DNA of 64,000 nucleotides. Source: an uncultured Bacteroides sp. (GTDB taxonomy: Bacteria > Bacteroidota > Bacteroidia > Bacteroidales > Bacteroidaceae). Where the stretch lies: assembly GCF_963676325.1 (NCBI RefSeq), contig NZ_OY781099.1, positions 1,736,001 through 1,800,000 of the forward strand, written 5' to 3'. Within the stretch, counting starts at the first letter, position 1; every line of letters starts with the position of its first letter. Both the position numbers and the translations under genes were made by a program. Positions 1 through 8,340 of the stretch are shown here, piece after piece. The notes beneath the pieces were generated by a model. The model had not been told where the DNA came from. It saw nothing but the letters and a program-made list of their open reading frames with translations, and searched no databases.

Positions 1-162
1 TTTGTGGCAGTCGTGACCTTTACTACAGTCATGGCTTTTGCAACAAGACATTTTCATCTCTTGCTTTTGCTGGCAGCAATAGCTTGTAAGCGGTACTCCT
101 GCGCCTATATAGACGAATGCCAGTAACAGCGTATAGATGAATATATTTTTTAGTTGTCTCAT
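1..162 (-). CDS. Small exported Cys/His-rich protein, 3' end outside window
   Basis: The visible 54 codons begin at an ATG (160-162) and run off the left edge, so the C-terminus is missing. Residues 1-27 form a basic start plus a hydrophobic segment that looks like a signal peptide or membrane anchor. What follows is dense in Cys and His (SYCCQQKQ, then CCKSHDC and GHDCHK), which suggests a soft-metal binding tail. It lies on the same strand as the Cu/Ag efflux genes at 420-8012, so a periplasmic metal-binding accessory role is a reasonable inference. I do not recognise a named family. A TATATTTG promoter box lies just upstream, so it can be transcribed separately from the efflux block. Confidence 0.6.
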   Translation of the reverse strand, partial: MRQLKNIFIYTLLLAFVYIGAGVPLTSYCCQQKQEMKMSCCKSHDCSKGHDCHK

Positions 163-183
163 TGCAATCTGTGATATTGACTG

Positions 184-191
184 CAAATATA
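184..191 (-). promoter_or_regulatory. Bacteroidetes -7 box (TATATTTG) for the Cys/His-rich gene
   Basis: On the minus strand the sequence reads TATATTTG, a perfect TAnnTTTG -7 element, 21 bp before the ATG of the gene ending at the window edge. No convincing TTTG -33 box at 19 bp. Confidence 0.5.
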
Positions 192-336
192 ATAGATATT
201 ACCTGATTTAGTTTTTCTTTTAACTTCTTTTATTTGATCCTAATTTCGTTTTTAAGAGGTTTCTGCCACCTGAATAACTGTTGGTAGTTACTTGACTAAA
301 CATTATAAATTGCAGTATTGTTGGCATATTCAAGAC

Positions 337-400
337 TATAATACCCCCGCGCTGTCTGGGTTTAATTTACATATAATCCAGACAACGCGGGGGTATTATA
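337..400. repeat. Long near-perfect inverted repeat (23-bp arms), possible terminator
   Basis: Arms 337-359 and 378-400 are complementary over 23 bp with a single mismatch and an 18-bp loop; the core is GC-rich (ACCCCCGCG / CGCGGGGGT). It starts 19 bp past the stop of the 109-aa metal-binding gene, as expected for a terminator, but neither side has a T-run. It could act as an RNA-stabilising or factor-assisted termination hairpin. Confidence 0.6.
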
Positions 401-419
401 CTTTGCATCATGCTATATT

Positions 420-749
420 TTATTTCATAGGCATGTTTTTCATTTTTGGAGTATGTTTCATCTTTGTAGAATCCTTCATCATCTTCATAGTTCCTTTTTT
501 CATTTCCTTCTTTTCTACCAATGTCATACCGCATTTTGGACATTTACCCGGTTTATCCATTACAACTTTAGGATGCATTGTACATGTATATTTCATAGCA
601 TGATGCTTACTTGTTGTTGTGGTGGTGGTAGTTGTTGTAGTAGTGGTGGTCGTTTTCTTTTTATTCTGACCATAAGCACTATTAAAAGAAGAACCGCAAA
701 AAACTAATCCTAAAACAAGAATTAGCGAATAAATTTTTTTTGTTTTCAT
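420..749 (-). CDS. Exported heavy-metal-binding-domain protein with poly-threonine linker
   Basis: This 109-aa protein has an N-terminal signal peptide (about residues 1-27, ending near SAYGQ), then a KKK patch and 14 consecutive Thr residues. A heavy-metal-binding domain follows, recognisable from YTCTMHPKVV and GKCPKCGMTL (about 54-77). The same CxMHP...CPxCGM motif opens the CusB-like protein encoded upstream. The tail is Met/Lys-rich (MKMMKD, MKNMPMK). The Thr codons are mixed (ACG, ACC, ACT, ACA), so the tract is not a simple DNA microsatellite. A periplasmic Cu/Ag chaperone or sponge for the adjacent efflux pump is likely. The 67-bp gap to the DUF302 gene allows co-transcription with it. 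Confidence 0.8.
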   Translation of the reverse strand: MKTKKIYSLILVLGLVFCGSSFNSAYGQNKKKTTTTTTTTTTTTTTSKHHAMKYTCTMHPKVVMDKPGKCPKCGMTLVEKKEMKKGTMKMMKDSTKMKHTPKMKNMPMK

Positions 750-816
750 AATACATCATTTACAATTATTAATCACTTCTAAAAAAGCAGATCATTAGAC
801 ATTTGTTTTAAAGAGA

Positions 817-1203
817 TCATAAAGATGAAATAACTCTCTTAAGTTTTTCTTTAACTTCTGTGGCAATATTTTCCAGACTTGAATTATCTATTGCCATCAT
901 AGAAGCAACAGGATCAACCGCAGCTACTTCTATTTCATCTTTAGCTAGTTCCTGAATAATTACATTACAAGGGAGCATAGTTCCAACTTTGTCTTCGCAT
1001 TGCAATGCCTTATAGGCGAATGAAGGATTGCAAGCCCCTAAAATTTTATATCTTCTGAAATCTACATTCAATTTTTCTTTCAGTTTTTCATGTAAATTGA
1101 TTTCAGACAAGACACCAAAGCCTTCATTTTTTAATGACTCGATAACCTTGATTACCGCTTGATCAAAACTAATATTCAGTTTTTTACTAATGTAATATTT
1201 CAT
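817..1203 (-). CDS. DUF302 family protein
   Basis: A 128-aa protein without a signal peptide, matching the DUF302 pattern: an N-terminal segment with SFDQAVIKVIESLKNEGFGV, then YKILGACNPSFAYKAL and a CEDKVGTMLPCNV stretch containing the family's conserved Cys-Asn-Pro and Leu-Pro-Cys-Asn elements. DUF302 proteins have no settled biochemical role, but are often found next to metal-resistance and redox genes. Here it sits between cusB-like (108 bp upstream) and the heavy-metal-binding protein (67 bp downstream) on the same strand, consistent with a role in copper/silver homeostasis. That role is inference from context. Confidence 0.8.
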   Translation of the reverse strand: MKYYISKKLNISFDQAVIKVIESLKNEGFGVLSEINLHEKLKEKLNVDFRRYKILGACNPSFAYKALQCEDKVGTMLPCNVIIQELAKDEIEVAAVDPVASMMAIDNSSLENIATEVKEKLKRVISSL

Positions 1204-1311
1204 TGCTTCATATTTAAGCCCTACATATAGATAACAATAACCTTAACTACTTTGATTTAGAAACTTACAAACTTTAACTGCATTGACATATTAAAAGCTC
1301 CATTTAACATT

Positions 1312-2652
1312 CTACATATCCATTCCTGGCATGCTGCTAGTTTTCTTTATTTTAGGTTCATCTTGATTCATCATGCTTTGCTTACCTTCCAACTGTGCAC
1401 TGGCATCAATAGAGAATGCTCCATTGGTTACAATTTCTTCTCCGGGCGCAAGTCCGCTCAGTACAACATAAGCTCCCGAAAGCGAAGGACCAAGTATTAT
1501 CTCCCGCATCATAAAAGTCGGAGTGGAAATTCCGGATACTTTGACATAAACAATAGAACGTTGCCCGGTCCATAATATCGCTGATTGTGGAATAACCAAC
1601 TGGTTTTTATATTGAGCCAAAGAAGCTCTTAGATTTCCAGTGACAAACATTTCCGGCTTTAATTTACCATCGTGATTGTTTAACTCCACTCTTACTCCGG
1701 CAGTGCGCGTGGAAGGGTTGATTAGAGGATCTATAAAAGAGATTGTTCCGGAAAAATGTTTTCCAGGAATTGCCTGAAGAGTGAAATCAACTTTACCACC
1801 TTGCTTTAAGAATGGCAAATCTCCCTCGTAAGCCTGAAAGACAGCCCACACACGAGATAAATCAGCTATCTGGAAAAGCACCGCGCCCTGATTAATATAA
1901 TCACCTTGATTTATTTGTTTTGCAATAACCTTGCCACTGGTAGTTGCATTTATCTCTACAGTTGGAGATACTTTACCAGATTTTTCTATTGCTGCTATTT
2001 GCTGATTCGTGAGATTCCATAAACGTAGTTTCTCGCGGGCAGCATCAAGTAAATAAGCCTTCTGCTGAGAATCATTCATTCTGGCTATTTCCAATAATTC
2101 CTGTTGTGCGGTATACAGTTCAGGAGAATATATTGAAGCAAGTGTTTGTCCTTTTCTCACAGATTCTCCGGTATAATTAACCCAAAGACGTTCCACCCGA
2201 CCATTTACTGTAGCTGTTTGTGATTGCATCAGTCGTTCATCGGGCTGAATCTTTCCATAAAGGCGCAAGTTCTTCACCGGATTTTCATTGCTAACAACTG
2301 ATGTCTGCACATTAGCCAATGCCAAAGCTTCTTCGGACAACTGAACAGCATTATGATCAATAGCAGCAGAGCTGTCTTCAGATGAGCCACTTTCCTTTAA
2401 AGGTATTAAATCCATGCCGCAAATAGGGCACTTCCCAGGTTTATCCATTCGGATTTGAGGATGCATAGAACAGGTCCAGATGGTGTGTTTCTGTTCATGA
2501 ACCTCTTTTCTTGCACTTTCCTGTTTGTCATTGTGACCAGAAGAATGGAAAAATAACCATCCTAACGCCAGTCCTACGATCAAGATTAGCAGATACCGCA
2601 AAGAACTCTTTTTCAAAGTCTCATTGATCCATTTATTATATTGCTTTCCCAT
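1312..2652 (-). CDS. cusB: CusB-type RND efflux periplasmic adaptor with metal-binding domain
   Basis: This 446-aa membrane fusion protein links the RND pump to its outer membrane channel. A membrane anchor lies at about residues 16-35. A heavy-metal-binding domain follows (WTCSMHPQIRMD, GKCPICGMDL, about 58-85), then the adaptor core with a barrel-sandwich hybrid (VNYTGESVRKGQTLASIYSPEL), a helical hairpin and a second lipoyl half (GDYINQGAVLFQIADL). The C-terminus ends in MPGMDM, another Met-containing metal ligand motif. The stop is 1 bp from the cusC-like gene end region, with genes in the order cusA, cusC, cusB on one transcript. Substrate Cu(I)/Ag(I) is inferred from family features and from the metal-binding domain. 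Confidence 0.9.
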   Translation of the reverse strand: MGKQYNKWINETLKKSSLRYLLILIVGLALGWLFFHSSGHNDKQESARKEVHEQKHTIWTCSMHPQIRMDKPGKCPICGMDLIPLKESGSSEDSSAAIDHNAVQLSEEALALANVQTSVVSNENPVKNLRLYGKIQPDERLMQSQTATVNGRVERLWVNYTGESVRKGQTLASIYSPELYTAQQELLEIARMNDSQQKAYLLDAAREKLRLWNLTNQQIAAIEKSGKVSPTVEINATTSGKVIAKQINQGDYINQGAVLFQIADLSRVWAVFQAYEGDLPFLKQGGKVDFTLQAIPGKHFSGTISFIDPLINPSTRTAGVRVELNNHDGKLKPEMFVTGNLRASLAQYKNQLVIPQSAILWTGQRSIVYVKVSGISTPTFMMREIILGPSLSGAYVVLSGLAPGEEIVTNGAFSIDASAQLEGKQSMMNQDEPKIKKTSSMPGMDM

Positions 2653-2653
2653 T

Positions 2654-4156
2654 TTATTTCTTATTTATAATCAGATCATCTTTAGCTATTATCTTCTCAA
2701 ATTCAGCAACAGCTGTATTGTATTCTACTACAGCTTCTACCTGTTTTAAACTGTAGTTTAATAAATCCCGCTGTACCTGCAATACATCCGTTAAGCTTGC
2801 ACTAGAGGTCGTAAACTCACGAAGCATTAGTTCAAAAGTAGTTTGTGCCATTTTATGCTGTTTTGCATAAAGAGCGATCTTACGTGAGGCATCGGCTATT
2901 CGCAGGTTTATAGCCACGAAGCTAGCCTGCAATTCATTCCGGGTATTTTGATATTCCAATTCAGCAGATTGTTTCATTAATTTGCTGTCTTTAAGCTGAG
3001 CTTTGTACTTTTTCCTGTAAATAGGTAAAGTAAGTTTAACCATAGGCATTATCATATCCATTCCATTCATACTGTTCATGCTATTCATATCTTCCGGCTT
3101 CTTCTTGTTAATCATATACTCCAGACCAATCCCTACCATGGGATAGCCCATCTTTTTTACCATTTCTCCTTTAGCTTCATAAGAGGAACTTTCTGCTTTC
3201 CACATGGAAAGCATTGGATTTTGCTCTACAACTCTCTGCCATGCAACATCATCATTGGCTATAAATGGTTTTATTAGCAGGGAGTCAGGCACAAATGTAG
3301 AAGTGGCAGACGCACGCCCCAATAAAGCATTGAATGCTGCCATAACTGTAGTAAACTGAGATTGCGTAGTTTCCAACGTATTTTCCAGTTCTGCCCTTTC
3401 TATCTGAATACGTAACACATCGGACATACCTACACTGCTTCCGCTCATTGATGAAGAGGGCATAGTTCCTCCCATGGATGCCGATTGACCAGAAGGTGTT
3501 GCCAAGGATGATGATACACTTCCCGATGAAGTACCTCCCATTCCAGACATTCCGCTGCCTCCCTGAGTAGCCGGCATTGCCTGGAAAGTCGATGAAACAG
3601 CAGAAGATCCCGACGAGTAAGAAGATGAACCATTTGATTTTCCTTTAATGCCAGGAGATTTGTACCTATAAAGAGCAATCTCCTCCAATGATTTCAACAG
3701 TTTAATATTCTCTCTTATATTGGTCAGTTTAGCCTGAATACTGTTTAACTGGTACCATTGAGCCTGAACATTGTATATCACATCAAGACTGCTGACTCTG
3801 AATTTCTCGTAAGAGGCATTTGCCATCCACAACATCTCGGCTTTTGCAGCTTTCAAGGTTCCAAACCATGGAAACATCTGCATTAAATCCAGTGTTCCTA
3901 TTTGCTTGCCATTAACCTGCTCCATTGATTTCAGATAGAAACTGAATCCTAATTCAGGATCGGGCAGAGATCCTGCAGGAGCAACACGCTGCAAGGAAGC
4001 CTGATAGGCTGCAAAATCTGCACGCACTTTCGGATTGTTTTTAGCAGCCTGTTCCACATAGACGGCAAGACTATCCTGTGCCCTGAGATGGTTGGCGCTT
4101 GCTGCCAGTAACATGACTGACAAACAAACATATTTAAATCTTATTTTCCTTTTCAT
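2654..4156 (-). CDS. cusC: CusC-type TolC family outer membrane protein with Met-rich insertion
   Basis: This is the outer membrane channel of the tripartite pump, about 500 aa. The ATG at 4154-4156 (MKRKIRFKYV) was chosen because it directly precedes a good signal peptide; a longer reading would need TTG at 4183. It overlaps the cusA end by 23 bp. TolC repeats are seen at roughly residues 35-160 and 250-490. Between them, about residues 167-246, lies a low-complexity insertion rich in Ser, Gly and Met (for example SGMSGMGGTSS, SMGGTMPSSSMS). A second Met cluster, MNSMNSMNGMDMIMPM, occurs near residue 355. Such Met spacing could bind Cu(I) or Ag(I); the insertion is not part of ordinary TolC proteins. 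Confidence 0.85.
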   Translation of the reverse strand: MKRKIRFKYVCLSVMLLAASANHLRAQDSLAVYVEQAAKNNPKVRADFAAYQASLQRVAPAGSLPDPELGFSFYLKSMEQVNGKQIGTLDLMQMFPWFGTLKAAKAEMLWMANASYEKFRVSSLDVIYNVQAQWYQLNSIQAKLTNIRENIKLLKSLEEIALYRYKSPGIKGKSNGSSSYSSGSSAVSSTFQAMPATQGGSGMSGMGGTSSGSVSSSLATPSGQSASMGGTMPSSSMSGSSVGMSDVLRIQIERAELENTLETTQSQFTTVMAAFNALLGRASATSTFVPDSLLIKPFIANDDVAWQRVVEQNPMLSMWKAESSSYEAKGEMVKKMGYPMVGIGLEYMINKKKPEDMNSMNSMNGMDMIMPMVKLTLPIYRKKYKAQLKDSKLMKQSAELEYQNTRNELQASFVAINLRIADASRKIALYAKQHKMAQTTFELMLREFTTSSASLTDVLQVQRDLLNYSLKQVEAVVEYNTAVAEFEKIIAKDDLIINKK

Positions 4157-7100
4157 CTGATTGAATTGAATAGTTAGTTTCAATTTGTTCGGGCAGTCGG
4201 TTATGCTTTACGACATGTTCTCTCCACCAACACTGAAGGACAGGTACCACGAACATAGTCATGGTTTGAATCAGCATTCCACCAAATGTGGGAATAGCCA
4301 TAGGCACCATTATATCAGAACCTTTTCCGGTAGAAGTAAGCACCGGCAACAAGGCAATCAAAGTAGCTGCCGTGGTCATTGAAGCAGCACGTACCCTTCT
4401 GAGTCCAGCCCTCACTACAGCTTCACGAATTTCATCTTTATTGGTAGGCTTCTCATCAAGAAACATCTGATGAATATAGGTTCCCATTAAAACTCCGTCG
4501 TTGGTAGCTATACCAAAGAGAGCTATGAATCCTACCCAAACCGCTACACTCAGATTAATGGTGTGCATCTGGAAAAGATCTCGCATATTCATTCCTGCAA
4601 TACTAAAATTAAGGAACCACTCCTGCCCGTATAGCCAGATGAGTATAAATCCTCCGGCAAAGGCAACAAAGACTCCAGAAAAGTGAATGAATGATGCCGT
4701 TACTGACTTAAAGCGGAAATAGAGAATCAGCAATATCAGGATTAAACTGATTGGTATTACGATCAGCAATCTACTGGTTGCCCGGGCCTGTTGTTCATAG
4801 TTTCCGGCAAATTTATATGTCACCCCTTTGGGAAGTATTATCTTACCTTCCTTGATTTTGGCATCCAGTACTTTCTTTGCTTCATCCACTACATCGACTT
4901 CAGCTTTACTTGCCAATTTATCAAAGATAACATAACCTACAAGGAATGTATTTTCACTCTGTATCATCTGTGCCCCTTTGGCATAATTGATATCTGCCAG
5001 TTCATTCAGAGGCACTTGTACTCCGTTAGAAGTTGGTATCAGTATCTGACCAAGTGATTGGGGATTGTCTCGCAGCTCCCGTGCATAACGTAGACGAATA
5101 GGAAAACGTTCGCGACCTTCCACGGAAGTAGTAAGTTTCATTCCACCCACTGCCGCACCGATAATCTCTTGCAGATCGGAAACCTTAACGCCATAACGGG
5201 CCATATTTTCTCTGTTCAGCTTTATTTCCAGATAAGGAGCACCTACAGCTCTGTCATAAAATACAGATGCCGGTAGTACTGAAGGAACCTCTTTCAAAGC
5301 CTGTTCCATCATCTTTCCCGCTTTTTCAATTGATTCCAGATCGGGGCCATAAACTTTCAGTCCCATAGGCGCCCTCATTCCTGTGGAAAGCATCACCATA
5401 CGGGTAGCAATGGGCTGGAGTTTCGGAGCAGAAGTGAGTCCGGGAAGATGTGTTACTTTGACTATCTCATTCCAAATATCATTTTTGTTTTTAATCTGAC
5501 TCCGCCATTGGCGATAGTATTCTCCATATCTATAAGGAATCAGGCTGTCTTTGGGGATTATACGGAATCCTTTTTCCGGGTCGTACGTTTTACCTCCAAT
5601 AAGCATGAATCGTTTTTTGTGATCTACTTTAAACCTTGCCCTCTGACCATTTTCATCCAACATATATTCCGGACGATAATTGATTGTATTCTCATACATC
5701 TGGATAGGAGCAGGATCGAGAGCTGAGTTTACACGTCCCCATTTACCTACAGCTAATTCTACTTCTGGAATAGTTTTCAATCGTCTATCTAGTTTCTCTA
5801 TATTCTGAAGATTCTGTTCCACTCCGGAATGTGGCATACTGGTAGGCATCAACAGGTATGATCCTTCATCCAGACTAGGCATAAATTCCTTTCCTATACC
5901 GGGAAATTTGGCGCTGGCACCACTCCAAAAAGATGTTTCTCGAAATGTGTTCCAACCTATAGTTTCAAAACCTTTAGCTACAAAGCCAAATGTCTTATCA
6001 AATCCTAGCCAAATTACTACGCCAAACAATAAAGTAAAGACAGGAATAGCAATAAACTTCAATCTGTTAGCCAGGCACCAGCGAAGAATCCTTTCATAGT
6101 GAATAACCAACGACCATAGCAAGGCTAATATAACTGCTACTATGCCTGCCACGAAAAACATATTGATCAGGATTCCATTTTGAGGTCCTAATGGAAGCCA
6201 TTCTGATGATAAGATATAGACAGCAGTTAGCAGTGTTATGCCTATATTTATATAATTAGGGTAATGCTCCTTCCCTGATTCCCATTTATAAGCCAGCAAA
6301 TTATTTATTCCTATGGCAGTCAGAGCAAGTGCCGGTATTACACCACTAATGGCAAACAAGAATATACCCGCTGCAATTAGCAGAATGTTTGCCATTTTGC
6401 GGATGCCTCGTTTGGGTATATTCAGAGAAAATATCCAATAGGCTAATGTGGGAAGCAAAACTAAACCAAGAATAAAGGCCGATCCCAAAGCAAATGTTTT
6501 TGTATAAGCCAGCGGATGAAACATTTTACCTTCTTGCGCCTGCATGGCAAACACCGGAATAAAGCTTATAATGGTAGTAAGCATTGCAGTGCTGATTGCT
6601 CCGGAAACTTCCGTTACAGAATTATAAATAAGAGTTACAAGATATTCTCCATGAGCTTTTCCTCTATTCTCGGGGAAATCAAGGTGACGGACTACGTTTT
6701 CCATGAAGACTACTCCCACATCTACCATTACACCGATGGCAATGGCGATTCCTGATAGAGCTACAATATTAGCCTCAACTCCTACATATCGCATGATGAT
6801 GAAAGTACTTAGCACGGCAAGTAGTAATATACCTGCTATTACTATGGAAGCACGCAAATTCACTATCAATACAATAACCACAATGATACAAATTAATATT
6901 TCGTGTGTCAAAGCACTTTCCAGTGTGCCGATAGTCTCTTTTATAAGTTGGGTACGATTATAGAACGGAACAATGGTTACTTTGGAGATTCTTCCGTCGG
7001 GCAATACTTTTTGAGGCATTCCGGCTGCAGTCTCTTTAATTTTATCTTTGACATTATTAATCACCTCCATCGGATTTGAACCGTATCTTGCCACAACAAC

Positions 7101-8012
7101 AGCACCAACCGCTTCCATGCCTTCTTTATCCAGCCCTCCGCGACGGGTTGCCGGGCCGTAGTTTACCGTTGCAACATCTTTTATCCTGACAGGAACATTG
7201 TTCCGTGAAGTAATTGCAGCATTCTCAAGATCGGCAAGGTTTTTAATATAACCTAATCCACGAATAAGGTATTCCACTTTATTTATCTCTATAGTCTCGG
7301 CTCCGATATCGAGATTACTCTTTTTAACCGCCTCCATTACATCCATTACTGATACTCCGAAAGAGCGCATTTCATCAGGATTCAGATCCACCTGAAACTC
7401 CTTCACATATCCACCAACAGATGCAACTTCGGAAACACCTTCGGCACTGGATAATGCGTATTTCACATAATAATCCTGAATGGTTCGTAACTCTTGCGGA
7501 TCCCAACCACCGGTAGGTTTCCCTGTTTTGGGATCTCTTCCTTCCAGCGTGTACCAAAAGATTTGCCCCAATGCTGTGGCATCAGGTCCTAAAGATGGCT
7601 GAACACCTTCGGGCAAAGTACCTGAAGGTAATGAATTCAGCTTTTCAAGTATCCGGGAACGGCTCCAATAGAATTCCACATTATCATTAAAGATGATGTA
7701 GATAAAGGACATTCCGAACATGGAAGTGCTGCGTATAGTTTTAACTCCGGGAATGCCTAGCAGAGATGTTGTTAACGGATAAGTAATCTGGTCCTGAATA
7801 TCTTTGGGTGACCTCCCCATCCATTCAGTAGCAATAATCTGTTGGTTATCGCCTACATCAGGAATGGCATCTACAGCTACAGGATCACGCGGAAGTAAAC
7901 CGCCGTGCCAGTTAAACGGAGCAGTAGCCAGTCCCCAAACAATAATGACAATCAATAAAATGGATGTGACAAGCCTGTTTTCAAGAAAATATTTTATGAT
8001 TCTTGTCAGCAT
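4134..8012 (-). CDS. cusA: CusA/CzcA-type heavy-metal RND efflux pump
   Basis: This 1292-aa inner membrane proton antiporter drives metal efflux through CusBC. The first membrane helix is at residues 12-32. The heavy-metal RND signature AIAIGVMVDVGVVFMEN (near residue 420) resembles the Cu/Ag branch. The pump-domain segment RMVMLSTGMRAPMGLKV holds Met residues in the area where CusA binds metal. It is much longer than enterobacterial CusA (about 1050 aa): extra sequence with several hydrophobic segments lies at about 533-638, and the periplasmic part has an added stretch around PEKGFRIIPKDSLIPY. Such long forms are, to my knowledge, common in Bacteroidetes. It is the first gene of the cusACB block, 108 bp after a -7 promoter box. 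Confidence 0.92.
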   Translation of the reverse strand: MLTRIIKYFLENRLVTSILLIVIIVWGLATAPFNWHGGLLPRDPVAVDAIPDVGDNQQIIATEWMGRSPKDIQDQITYPLTTSLLGIPGVKTIRSTSMFGMSFIYIIFNDNVEFYWSRSRILEKLNSLPSGTLPEGVQPSLGPDATALGQIFWYTLEGRDPKTGKPTGGWDPQELRTIQDYYVKYALSSAEGVSEVASVGGYVKEFQVDLNPDEMRSFGVSVMDVMEAVKKSNLDIGAETIEINKVEYLIRGLGYIKNLADLENAAITSRNNVPVRIKDVATVNYGPATRRGGLDKEGMEAVGAVVVARYGSNPMEVINNVKDKIKETAAGMPQKVLPDGRISKVTIVPFYNRTQLIKETIGTLESALTHEILICIIVVIVLIVNLRASIVIAGILLLAVLSTFIIMRYVGVEANIVALSGIAIAIGVMVDVGVVFMENVVRHLDFPENRGKAHGEYLVTLIYNSVTEVSGAISTAMLTTIISFIPVFAMQAQEGKMFHPLAYTKTFALGSAFILGLVLLPTLAYWIFSLNIPKRGIRKMANILLIAAGIFLFAISGVIPALALTAIGINNLLAYKWESGKEHYPNYINIGITLLTAVYILSSEWLPLGPQNGILINMFFVAGIVAVILALLWSLVIHYERILRWCLANRLKFIAIPVFTLLFGVVIWLGFDKTFGFVAKGFETIGWNTFRETSFWSGASAKFPGIGKEFMPSLDEGSYLLMPTSMPHSGVEQNLQNIEKLDRRLKTIPEVELAVGKWGRVNSALDPAPIQMYENTINYRPEYMLDENGQRARFKVDHKKRFMLIGGKTYDPEKGFRIIPKDSLIPYRYGEYYRQWRSQIKNKNDIWNEIVKVTHLPGLTSAPKLQPIATRMVMLSTGMRAPMGLKVYGPDLESIEKAGKMMEQALKEVPSVLPASVFYDRAVGAPYLEIKLNRENMARYGVKVSDLQEIIGAAVGGMKLTTSVEGRERFPIRLRYARELRDNPQSLGQILIPTSNGVQVPLNELADINYAKGAQMIQSENTFLVGYVIFDKLASKAEVDVVDEAKKVLDAKIKEGKIILPKGVTYKFAGNYEQQARATSRLLIVIPISLILILLILYFRFKSVTASFIHFSGVFVAFAGGFILIWLYGQEWFLNFSIAGMNMRDLFQMHTINLSVAVWVGFIALFGIATNDGVLMGTYIHQMFLDEKPTNKDEIREAVVRAGLRRVRAASMTTAATLIALLPVLTSTGKGSDIMVPMAIPTFGGMLIQTMTMFVVPVLQCWWREHVVKHNRLPEQIETNYSIQSDEKENKI

Positions 8013-8119
8013 ATGTCTTTTGTTTTTTACTATATAGAATTGATATTCAATATTAAAGAAAAAAACAAATACATTGTTGTTATTGTTTAAAAAGCAAATG
8101 GAATAACTTATAGAGTAAA

Positions 8120-8127
8120 CAAATATA
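8120..8127 (-). promoter_or_regulatory. cusA: -7 box (TATATTTG) for the cus operon
   Basis: Minus-strand TATATTTG lies 108 bp upstream of the cusA start and fits the Bacteroidetes -7 consensus. No clear -33 box. The predicted leader is about 100 nt. Confidence 0.5.
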
Positions 8128-8242
8128 CGTCATTTGCAGAAATACGAAGTAAAAACATCCGGCTATTTTTTGTAACCGGATGTTAGTAAATATCTGGTTC
8201 AATATACTGAAAACCATAAAGCAATTTCTTTCCGGTTATTCG

Positions 8243-8305
8243 CCAATAAATACAAAGCATTCTCCAATAAATGAAAAGCAATAACCAATGAATTTTTAGC
8301 TATTG
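8243..8305. repeat. Three tandem 21-bp imperfect repeats (CCAATAAAT units)
   Basis: Units begin at 8243, 8264 and 8285, exactly 21 bp apart. Units 1 and 2 share CCAATAAAT, then AAAGCA or AAAAGCA; unit 3 is more diverged (CCAATGAAT). They fill the intergenic space between the LDH stop and the cus promoter. The phasing resembles the arrays at 19264 and 23937, though the sequence differs. Confidence 0.6.
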
Positions 8306-8310
8306 CTTTT
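8274..8310 (-). terminator. Hairpin downstream of the D-lactate dehydrogenase gene
   Basis: AAAAGCAATA (8274-8283) pairs perfectly with TATTGCTTTT (8301-8310) around a 17-nt loop, about 30 bp past the LDH stop on the minus strand. The T content after the stem is modest, so termination strength is uncertain. It overlaps the last unit of the 21-bp repeat. Confidence 0.45.
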
Positions 8311-8340
8311 GCTGAAATCGAGAGCTTGCAGTGCTATGCT

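Noticed and set aside
292..603. Plus-strand frame of 103 codons opposite the metal-binding protein gene
   Set aside because: It crosses the 23-bp inverted repeat and the complement of a gene with clear signal peptide and domain; Phe/Ile-rich antisense shadow.
604..650. Poly-threonine tract as a simple DNA microsatellite
   Set aside because: Codons are mixed (ACA, ACC, ACT, ACG), so it is not a uniform trinucleotide repeat.
3445..3678. Alternative 77-codon frame across the Met-rich insertion of the CusC-like gene, considered as evidence of a frameshift
   Set aside because: The main frame is open through the entire region and TolC homology continues on both sides without shift.
4185..7000. 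Several plus-strand frames of 60-90 codons inside cusA and cusC
   Set aside because: Antisense shadows of strongly recognised genes, with no promoter, start signal or recognisable motif.
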